A DNA stretch of 5,781 bases, taken from NCBI GenBank assembly GCA_937921805.1, contig CAKZUS010000254.1, positions 1 through 5,781 of the forward strand, written 5' to 3'. The translations under genes and the position numbers were made by a program. Source of the DNA: an uncultured Granulosicoccaceae bacterium. GTDB lineage: Bacteria > Pseudomonadota > Gammaproteobacteria > JABXHR01. Positions within the stretch are counted from its first letter, which is position 1. The number at the start of each line of letters is the position of its first letter. The notes under the pieces are model-generated. The model did not search any database. It was not told where the DNA came from and saw only the letters and a program-made list of their open reading frames with translations. This document shows positions 1 to 5,781 of this stretch, one piece after another.

Positions 1-3000
1 GCACACAGCGCTGTCCCTGACGATGCAGGTGCAGCGTAATGCTGCCCGTCGTGTCTTTTCCTCGCGCCAAGCGCTGCGCCGCGTTTTCAATCCCATGCGA
101 CACGGCATTGCGCAGCAAGTGCTCTAAGGCTTCGGTCAGCAGCGGTAGCTGTCGTCGATCAATGCGTGCACGCGGAGTGACAATGCGTAGCTGGGCGGAT
201 TTGTGCAGAGCTTGCGCCGCGGTATTGACAACCCGAGTCAGGCGCCCGCTCAGCTCCTCCAGCGATATCGTGCGCAAGCGATCAACCTCTGCCCGCAGCC
301 GCCCCCCTGCTCGTGACTGAGTCTCCAGCTGCGCTCCGGCCTGATGCAGGCCGTGCCGCAGCCCCTTTCCCACTCGCTCTAGATCCGCGCTGGTCTCTGC
401 CAAGGCACGTTGCAAGATATCCAGGTCACCATAGCGCTGTAGCTGCAAGGGGTCTTCGCGGTTCGCGCTCAGAGACGGCTCGGCATGATCGACGCCCAGC
501 TCAAGCTCGCGCACCAGACGGCGCAAGCGCGCACTCACATCGCCCAAATCAATGACCGCACTCGCCAGCTCTGCAAAATCACGCCGCTGATCACTACGCG
601 CTACTTCTGTTTCGCCCAGCGCCTGCCACAGGCGATCCAGAGCCACCTCTTTGACCGCGTCTTTGGCAGCGTCTTTGGCGACATCTCTGACTATCGCATC
701 AGGAATCGCATCAGGACGATCTTCGGGCCAAGCATCGCTGGCTGTTATTGCCGATGCTGGGGCAGACGCCACACCAGCCGTGTCGGCGTGACTTATATTG
801 TTATCGGGGATCGGTGCTGTGAAAGGTGTGAGCGGCGTGGATTCGCTAGGCGCTGGCACTGCGGCAGCTGCGCCGCCGCCAGCGTCGCGATCCTCCATCA
901 CCGTGGCTGTATTCGTGCTAGACCACTCGTCCCAATGCTCCCAAGGCTCAAGGTCGGGATCTTCGTCTCCCCCACCAAAGCGCAGGTCTTCTAGCAACCA
1001 ATCAAAGCGCCCCAGTGGTGCACCGCGTCGCAACTGATCCAAGCTCAGCATCAGTGCTTCAACCCCTTCGTGCACACTGCCCACCAGTGTGCGCCTGGGC
1101 AACTCATCGAGAGAGTCCGCTTGCAGCACGGCTCCCTCCATCGCATGCGCTAGGTCGCCGATACTGCGAAACCCGACTGTATTCGCACTGCCCTTAAGCG
1201 TGTGCAAGACTCGCAATACGGCCTCTCTCCCCCCTTGCGTATCATCCCAGCGCTGCAGATGGTCGCGCAACTGCCCTAAGGCCTCGCTCGCCTCGTCTAG
1301 AAAGCCCTCCAAGTCGCGGTCTGACAGGGTCGCCGCACTCGGACTCGCCTCGCTCAAGAGCGCTAGCTCAGTCGCTAGCGCGGCCCCTAAGGCGGTGTTG
1401 TCGATGCCGTGGCGCAATTGTCCCAAAACCGCTGACAGTTGGATCGCAGCGCGCCGCAACAAGGCCACCTCGCCCCTGCGCAGCGACTCGAAGCGCTCCA
1501 CACGCTGGCACACAAACGCATACGCTGGCGTGGCCAGCTGAGCGACGCTACGTATCTGCGCCGTGCGAGCGCTGCCATTGAGGCTGTGGAGCGCATCGCA
1601 CAGCGGGCGCAGCGCGCCGCCATCGAGAGCCGTGTTTTCGGGCAGCAGTTGTTGAATACGCTCCAGATACTGCTGCGCCTCGGGAACGAATACCGCCGCT
1701 AGTTCTGGGCTGATACTACCGTCGTGCGGGTCGGAGTGAGCCTGCTCTTCGTGCGCCGTGTCGGTAACGTCGATGGCTTGTGTCGCGGACATCTCGCCCA
1801 AAGCAGCGTCACCAGAGATGCTCTCACCAAGAGGCACATCATGGGGCATATCACGGGGGGGCATATCACGGGGGGGCGTATTACTAGGACCTAGTTGCTC
1901 GGCAGGAGGTGCGAGATCGCCCTGCTGCGACAACTGCTGACAGCGCTGCATCTGCTCGTGGGCCGCCGCGGGAAGCGGATCATCAAAGTGCTGCGACAGG
2001 GTGAGCAACCACGGCGTGCTCTGGTCGAGCAGGGCATGCAGCGCCGCTTGCGCCCGCCAGCGCGGGTGATCTATCACGGTGCGCAGCAGTTGCTCATGCG
2101 CCTGGGCAAAATCCGCAATCGCTGTCGCCCCTACGAGGCGACCACTGCCTTTGATCGTATGGTAGAGGCGGCGTATCGTGCGCAGCGCCTCCCCCTGAGG
2201 CCAAGCCTCGCGCGCTTGCTGCTGGGCGCTGCGTAGGCTCTGTACATGCTGCGCGATTTCTTCGATGAAGGTCTCGCGCAAAGACAGCCCGGCCTCTTCG
2301 GCGTCTTGCTCTGAGTCCCCTGCGTGGCTCATCAGATGGCTATCGGACCCGCCCTGAGGCCTTAGCACCGTTTGCGTACCCTCCTCTATTGAGCGGGCGG
2401 CCCCTGGCTCTCGCTCTGCGTCCTGCACAGGCAAGGTCGCATCCAAATACGGGACCGACTGCGCCGCCGTCACGTAGTGCAGTTGTTGCTCTGAGATGTC
2501 CAACCAAGCCGCCACGGGCGCCAGCGAGGCGAGGCTATCGAGGTAGAGCTCTAGCGCCGCAACCGCCTCGGCCAGTCGCTGCGTAGCACTACTGGCCAAA
2601 GGCGCGGGATCGGCGCTCATCAGCGACAGCTCCTGCGCCAGTGCTGCGACCTGCGCCGAGGCGGCAGTATCGCCTAGAAATTCAAGGGCAGTGGCACCTT
2701 GTCCCAGCGCCAGCGCGGCATCTTGCAAGTACGGCGACGTGCTGCTGGGATGAAAACAAGCCTGGGCAATGGGGTCATGGGCGCGGGCGAGCAGCCGCTG
2801 TGTCTCTCCCGCGACGGCGCCAGCCAAAGCCCGCGCATCGGCGTCAGCCCAGCGCTGCAAGAGCGGTGGCAAGCACGTGCTCATCTCACCCGAATCACTG
2901 GACCCACTCAGCGACTTGGGCGTCACCCCTAAAGACTGCTGACAGCGCAGAACGCTGTCGGCCAAAGAGGCCAGCACATCATCCAGCTGCTCTGGTTGTT

Positions 3001-4087
3001 GCAATGCCCCCTGCGCGGCGACCACCGCCACGCGTAGCTGCTCCGCAACATCGCCTTGGCCCAGTAGTTCGCAGGTCTCCGCCACGCGCAGCCACTGCGC
3101 CAAGAGCGGTTTGAGCTTGGCATTCTGCGCCTCGCGCTGGAGTAACAACGCGCTCTCCAGCGCTTGCTGCGACTCTTCCAGCTCCAGCACCAAGGCTTCG
3201 CGCACAGTATTGAGGTATTGCGGGTGCGACTCATGCTCGGGCAGGTAGACGTGCAAGGGGTAGCGCGTAGCCAAGTCGGTATAGGTACCCCCCCCCTCGG
3301 CGCTGAGCGCGACGTAGTACAGCACATCCGAGAAATGCAGGGCATCGCTGCGAAGCAGTGCTGCTTCACCGCCGTTCTCTAGCTCACGCAACGCGCGCTC
3401 CAAGGCGCTGAGCACCATGCGCAGCGCAGGGCGAGAACGCAGGCGCCCCCACTGCAGAGCCTCGCACAAGGCGCTGGCTGCAAGCCAGTAATCGCGCGTC
3501 GCCTGGCTGGCATCGCTCACGGCCCGCAGCGCATCATGCATCTGCGCCAGGTGTTGCTCTGGAGACTGTCGACGTAGCCAACCGAGCAAAGCGCGCACAA
3601 ACACGGGCCGCTGCGCCTGCACGCAAGCGCGCAGCGCCGCGCTGCTGCTCGGTTCGATATCTGGCAACTTGACAGAGAGCGCCACCCCCGCATAGAGCGA
3701 CGCGCCACGACTGGCCCGCAGATCATTGAGCAACGCGAGCAGCGCCAAGGGCGGGTCATCGGCGCGGTGCTGTAGCTGTTGCAAATGTTGTAGCAACGCG
3801 GTGCAGGCAAAGCCCAAGGTCTGCCGCGCCTCGTCGATAAGCACGACAGCCTCTTCGTGTATCGCCCGCGCCAAAGCCGACAACTCCACCACCAATAGGC
3901 GCGCGCCCTGGCTATCGAGGATCTCTAGGACCAACTCGGCCTGATCTAACAGGCGGCTCAACGGGCCAATCGTGGCGCGGTCTTGGCTAAAATCCGCAGC
4001 AGCAGCCTCTAACCGGGCCAGCTCGCGCAGCAACTCGCGCAGCGCCTGCCCGCGTGCCGGAGCGGTCAGTTGCTGCTGACTGTTCAC
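1..4087 (-). CDS. chpA: ChpA/PilL-type hybrid chemotaxis histidine kinase, 5' part (3' end beyond window)
   Basis: Type IV pilus chemosensory kinase of the CheA class, expected to be cytoplasmic, to take signals from PilJ and to phosphorylate PilG/PilH-type regulators. The frame opens with GTG at 4087 and stays open for 1362 codons to the left edge. It is the only start candidate between the upstream in-frame TAG (4118-4120) and the conserved N-terminus. Residues 1-540 resemble the ChpA N-terminal region as I recall it (LLNDLRASRG at 119-128, DVLYYVA at 254-260, LKPLLAQWLRVAET at 325-338, ALELYLDSLA at 511-520). It contains degenerate HPt bundles; Asp48 sits where a phospho-His might be. Three HPt domains follow: about 602-700 (YHTIKGSGRLVG, His643), 793-890 (LHSLNGSAR, His834, Lys replaced by Asn) and 923-1020 (LHTLKGSANTVGF, His962). 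After a low-complexity linker (about 1035-1147) come the P3 dimerisation region (from 1148) and the ATPase N box HLLRNAVSHGIE (1323-1334, Asn1327, His1331). The remaining ATPase, CheW-like and receiver domains are expected outside the window but not seen. P. aeruginosa ChpA is about 2500 residues with more HPt-type domains, so this array looks shorter. No frameshift seen. Confidence 0.93.
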   Translation of the reverse strand, partial: MNSQQQLTAPARGQALRELLRELARLEAAAADFSQDRATIGPLSRLLDQAELVLEILDSQGARLLVVELSALARAIHEEAVVLIDEARQTLGFACTALLQHLQQLQHRADDPPLALLALLNDLRASRGASLYAGVALSVKLPDIEPSSSAALRACVQAQRPVFVRALLGWLRRQSPEQHLAQMHDALRAVSDASQATRDYWLAASALCEALQWGRLRSRPALRMVLSALERALRELENGGEAALLRSDALHFSDVLYYVALSAEGGGTYTDLATRYPLHVYLPEHESHPQYLNTVREALVLELEESQQALESALLLQREAQNAKLKPLLAQWLRVAETCELLGQGDVAEQLRVAVVAAQGALQQPEQLDDVLASLADSVLRCQQSLGVTPKSLSGSSDSGEMSTCLPPLLQRWADADARALAGAVAGETQRLLARAHDPIAQACFHPSSTSPYLQDAALALGQGATALEFLGDTAASAQVAALAQELSLMSADPAPLASSATQRLAEAVAALELYLDSLASLAPVAAWLDISEQQLHYVTAAQSVPYLDATLPVQDAEREPGAARSIEEGTQTVLRPQGGSDSHLMSHAGDSEQDAEEAGLSLRETFIEEIAQHVQSLRSAQQQAREAWPQGEALRTIRRLYHTIKGSGRLVGATAIADFAQAHEQLLRTVIDHPRWRAQAALHALLDQSTPWLLTLSQHFDDPLPAAAHEQMQRCQQLSQQGDLAPPAEQLGPSNTPPRDMPPRDMPHDVPLGESISGDAALGEMSATQAIDVTDTAHEEQAHSDPHDGSISPELAAVFVPEAQQYLERIQQLLPENTALDGGALRPLCDALHSLNGSARTAQIRSVAQLATPAYAFVCQRVERFESLRRGEVALLRRAAIQLSAVLGQLRHGIDNTALGAALATELALLSEASPSAATLSDRDLEGFLDEASEALGQLRDHLQRWDDTQGGREAVLRVLHTLKGSANTVGFRSIGDLAHAMEGAVLQADSLDELPRRTLVGSVHEGVEALMLSLDQLRRGAPLGRFDWLLEDLRFGGGDEDPDLEPWEHWDEWSSTNTATVMEDRDAGGGAAAAVPAPSESTPLTPFTAPIPDNNISHADTAGVASAPASAITASDAWPEDRPDAIPDAIVRDVAKDAAKDAVKEVALDRLWQALGETEVARSDQRRDFAELASAVIDLGDVSARLRRLVRELELGVDHAEPSLSANREDPLQLQRYGDLDILQRALAETSADLERVGKGLRHGLHQAGAQLETQSRAGGRLRAEVDRLRTISLEELSGRLTRVVNTAAQALHKSAQLRIVTPRARIDRRQLPLLTEALEHLLRNAVSHGIENAAQRLARGKDTTGSITLHLHRQGQRCV
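645..716 (-). repeat. 12-bp tandem repeats in the ChpA linker before P3
   Basis: On the plus strand two perfect adjacent copies of atcgcatcagga lie at 693-704 and 705-716. Two adjacent 12-mers differing in one base (gcgtctttggca / gcgtctttggcg) lie at 657-668 and 669-680, and a weaker third partial copy continues towards 647. They encode PDAIPDAI and KDAAKDAVKE (residues 1125-1147), a four-residue periodic stretch that would favour a charged helix leading into the dimerisation region. The repeats are in frame, so copy number change would lengthen or shorten the linker without breaking the gene. Confidence 0.7.
1847..1876 (-). repeat. Two perfect 15-bp tandem repeats with G7 runs (PPRDM-PPRDM)
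   Basis: The plus strand carries catatcacggggggg twice, at 1847-1861 and 1862-1876. In the chpA frame each copy encodes Pro-Pro-Arg-Asp-Met (residues 738-747), and a decayed third copy (PHDV) follows. The site lies in the linker between the first HPt (His643) and the second HPt (His834). Each copy ends in a run of seven G on the plus strand (C on the coding strand). Unit gain or loss keeps the frame; single-base slippage in a G7 run would not. Confidence 0.85.
3288..3296 (-). repeat. Nine-base homopolymer (G9 on coding strand) inside chpA
   Basis: Nine consecutive C on the plus strand read as G9 on the coding strand. They cover the codons for Gly265-Gly266-Gly267 and the last base of Glu264 (EGGGT). 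The run sits in the ChpA N-terminal region just after the DVLYYVA motif. Runs of this length are prone to slipped-strand errors in replication and to sequencing error; a single-base change would truncate ChpA upstream of all its HPt and kinase domains. Confidence 0.85.
4084..4087 (-). promoter_or_regulatory. pilJ stop / chpA start overlap (GTGA)
   Basis: On the minus strand the bases read TTGTGAAC: the GTG start of chpA (4087-4085) shares bases with the TGA stop of pilJ (4086-4084). I see no convincing purine-rich ribosome binding site in the 20 bases before the GTG. This arrangement fits termination-reinitiation, with chpA translated by ribosomes finishing pilJ. It argues that both genes are in one transcript and that their products are made in a linked ratio. 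The coupling is inference. Confidence 0.75.
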
Positions 4088-5781
4088 AAAGTGCGGTGTG
4101 CCGAGAGCACAACAGTGCTATCTAAGTCGCTCTCTTCGATGCGCGAAGACACCACAGGAATCGAGGCATTGGGCAAACGAAAGCCTCCAATATGCCCACG
4201 CAACTCCTCCGCCAGAGCATGCACCTGCCCCATTGCCGACGCTACATCGCGCGTGCCTTGTAGGGCTTTCTGGGCCGTTTCATCAATCACGAGCATATTC
4301 TTTGATATCTTCTCCGCCGTATCGACCTGCTCGCGCGCCTGCATCGCCAGTTGCTGTACCTGCTCGGCAATGCTGCGTGAGGCGTCTTCCATCTCTGCCA
4401 AAGCGCGCTCGGCAGACTGCGACTGCGTGGCACCGCGCAGCGCACCGGCAGTGCTCTGTTCCATAGAGATGCTCGCCGCCTGCGTCTCGCGTTGAATCGC
4501 CTCGACCAGACCCGTGATTTGCCCCGCTGCTTCGGCGACGCGCTCGGCCAAGCCTTGAATTTCTTCTGCCACCAAAGACGAGCCATCAGAGTTCGCTGCC
4601 TGAATAGCAGCATTGAGCGAGAGCACATTGGTACGGTCAGCAATCTCATCGATTAGATGCACCACGTCACCAATCTCTTGCGCGGTCTCTGCCAAGCGGC
4701 GAATGCGCACCCCAGTGTCGTGAATTTGCCCGCGAATATGCTCAAGGCCGCGGATATTCTCGCGAATATGATCTGCGCCGCGGTGGGCGGTTTGTACCGA
4801 TGCCAAGGCCGCATCCGCACTGTTTTCAGCGCCGCTAGACAACCCACGCACGACCGATGCCAGCTCTTGTGCCGAACTGCTGGCAGCGCTAATCTCGCGA
4901 CTTTGCACCTCGCTGGACGCTACACCTTGTGCGACGGTCTCGCGCGTGCTCTCCAGCGCTACCGTGGTCTCATCTACGGCCCGCTGCGACACCCCGACCA
5001 GCGCGCGCAAAGCTTCAACGGCGTAGTTCACCGCGTCGGCAATCGCCCCAGTAATTTCTTCTGAGACAGTCGCCTGGACGGTCAAATCGCCGTTGCCCAG
5101 CTCGCTGACTTCATCCAGTAGGCGCAAAATGGCTTTCTCGTTGCGCTTGCTCTGTTCAAAGGTTTGCCATTGCGCGCGCTGCGCGCTGATCCACAGCAAA
5201 TACCCCAGCATCGCCGCACTAGACAAAAACAACGCCGCGCTGACAACAATGACGCGCAACAGCCAATCGGCTTGGTTGCTCGCGCGTTGCATCTGCATAG
5301 ACAAGGCACTAGCGGCCATGACCTGCTCCTGCACTCCGAGCTGCAGCTCTTGGCGATTGCGCCCCAGAGTCTGCGGGCTAGCGAGTACATCGCGCAGTTG
5401 CTGGCGCACCCGCAGCAGGGCATCGATATTGACGCGCAGGGCATCATTATCCGCCACAGCGCTAGAGGGCAGAGCCGTCGCCACTTCAGCAAAGCGCTCC
5501 AGCGCGACACTCAGCGGCACGCTATCGGGAAACAGGCTCAGTTGCCAGCGATGCGTCTCGCGCTCCACACCCAGCGCCGTCGTCACCAACTGCGCCATCG
5601 CCGCCGCATCGCGCGCACCCAGCGAGGCCATGCGCGTGGCAGCGCGGTCGGCCAAGTCGCGCAAATGCTCTCCAAGGCGCAGCAATAACTCGTCGAGCTG
5701 GCGATCGACCTCGGCAACGCGCGCAACGGCTTGCAAGGGCGGCCCGACCTGGCCCCAGCTACGCTGTAGGCGCTGCGATGC
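4084..5781 (-). CDS. pilJ: PilJ-type methyl-accepting chemotaxis receptor, 3' part (N-terminus beyond window)
   Basis: Inner-membrane receptor of the Pil-Chp system, which in known systems links pilus-derived signals to the ChpA kinase through a CheW-like adaptor. The frame enters open at the right edge and ends at TGA 4084-4086, giving 565 residues (numbered from the edge). P. aeruginosa PilJ is roughly 680 residues, so the first membrane segment and part of the periplasmic domain are missing. Residues 1-174 are mostly helical periplasmic sequence. A hydrophobic membrane segment lies at about 175-199 (VIVVSAALFLSSAAMLGYLLW). A HAMP-like region follows, with AILRLLDEVSELGNGDLTV at about 217-235, very close to PilJ. 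The long coiled-coil signalling domain runs to about 535, with IDEIADRTNVLSLNAAIQA at 377-395 and VAEEIQGLAER at 404-414. The hairpin tip between these two motifs is about four residues shorter than usual and lacks the GRGFAV stretch. A tail of about 30 residues (from 536, rich in Glu, Asp and Ser) is longer than in P. aeruginosa PilJ. A TTG at 5736 is not the start, since the frame continues upstream. Confidence 0.95.
   Translation of the reverse strand, partial: ASQRLQRSWGQVGPPLQAVARVAEVDRQLDELLLRLGEHLRDLADRAATRMASLGARDAAAMAQLVTTALGVERETHRWQLSLFPDSVPLSVALERFAEVATALPSSAVADNDALRVNIDALLRVRQQLRDVLASPQTLGRNRQELQLGVQEQVMAASALSMQMQRASNQADWLLRVIVVSAALFLSSAAMLGYLLWISAQRAQWQTFEQSKRNEKAILRLLDEVSELGNGDLTVQATVSEEITGAIADAVNYAVEALRALVGVSQRAVDETTVALESTRETVAQGVASSEVQSREISAASSSAQELASVVRGLSSGAENSADAALASVQTAHRGADHIRENIRGLEHIRGQIHDTGVRIRRLAETAQEIGDVVHLIDEIADRTNVLSLNAAIQAANSDGSSLVAEEIQGLAERVAEAAGQITGLVEAIQRETQAASISMEQSTAGALRGATQSQSAERALAEMEDASRSIAEQVQQLAMQAREQVDTAEKISKNMLVIDETAQKALQGTRDVASAMGQVHALAEELRGHIGGFRLPNASIPVVSSRIEESDLDSTVVLSAHRTL

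Noticed and set aside
485..994. Plus-strand open frame of 169 codons opposite chpA
   Set aside because: It lies antisense to a frame with clear HPt and ATPase signatures, has a Cys/Arg-rich composition typical of a shadow frame, and shows no recognisable domain. The same holds for plus-strand frames at 39-320, 1089-1541, 1439-1702, 1895-2236 and 2641-3114.
2929..3369. Minus-strand frame of 146 codons within chpA
   Set aside because: It is in a different frame from ChpA, and its product is rich in Arg, Trp, Cys and Ser without a domain. The ChpA frame across this stretch shows the conserved family motifs. Frames at 1387-1623, 3517-3810, 4287-4649 and 5082-5510 are rejected for the same reason.
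1..4083. A long stretch without a gene, or a decayed region holding only small frames
   Set aside because: The minus-strand frame from 4087 has no stop through to the left edge, and its three HPt histidines and N box all fall in the same phase, so this is one intact, edge-truncated gene.
4089..4097. AAGTGCGGT, identical to the Haemophilus DNA uptake core
   Set aside because: I noticed only one copy, it lacks the AT-rich flanks of the real uptake sequence, and it lies inside the pilJ coding end. Given the many short motifs one could match, chance is the simpler explanation.
5164..5688. Plus-strand open frame of 174 codons opposite pilJ
   Set aside because: It is rich in Gln, Arg, His and Ala, mirroring the helical receptor on the other strand, and has no family features. 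It is a shadow of pilJ, as is the frame at 4070-4495.
5734..5736. TTG as the start codon of pilJ
   Set aside because: The frame is open for 15 further codons up to the window edge, and a start here would leave the receptor without its first membrane segment and most of its periplasmic domain. The gene is truncated by the window instead.

Overview
The window holds two overlapping genes on the minus strand. Both are cut by the window edges, and together they form part of a type IV pilus chemosensory (Pil-Chp) operon. In transcription order they are the 3' part of pilJ, a methyl-accepting receptor (right side, 5781 down to 4084), and the 5' two-thirds or so of chpA (also called pilL), a very large CheA-type hybrid histidine kinase (4087 down to the left edge). 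The stop of pilJ and the GTG start of chpA share four bases. There is no RNA gene, mobile element, CRISPR array, promoter or terminator that I can support. Every gap in gene coverage is filled by the two frames.

The chpA frame is easy to miss because it runs off the left edge without a stop. Translating the minus strand from 4087 gives 1362 codons with no in-frame stop. The order seen is: an N-terminal ChpA-type region of about 540 residues with degenerate HPt-like helical bundles, three HPt domains with histidines at residues 643, 834 and 962, a low-complexity linker, a divergent dimerisation (P3) region, and the start of the ATPase domain (N box around residues 1323-1334). The rest of the ATPase domain, and the expected CheW-like and receiver domains, lie beyond the window.

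Pil-Chp systems are known from Gammaproteobacteria such as Pseudomonas, Acinetobacter and Xanthomonas. The PilJ-ChpA pairing, Gram-negative gene style and fairly high G+C (about 60% by eye) suggest a gammaproteobacterium, but I cannot name a genus. In the studied systems PilJ senses signals linked to pilus contact or retraction, a PilI (CheW-like) adaptor couples it to ChpA, and ChpA phosphorylates PilG and PilH to control pilus extension, retraction and cAMP. None of pilG, pilH or pilI is visible here, and no pilK (methyltransferase) lies between pilJ and chpA.

The most unusual features are the following. PilJ lacks about four residues at the tip of its signalling hairpin, the normally near-invariant kinase-coupling site. 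ChpA has a divergent P3/P4 junction and a substituted N box. The middle HPt has Asn in place of the usual Lys. The chpA frame also contains a G9 homopolymer, a tandem 15-bp repeat with two G7 runs, and 12-bp tandem repeats in the linker before P3.
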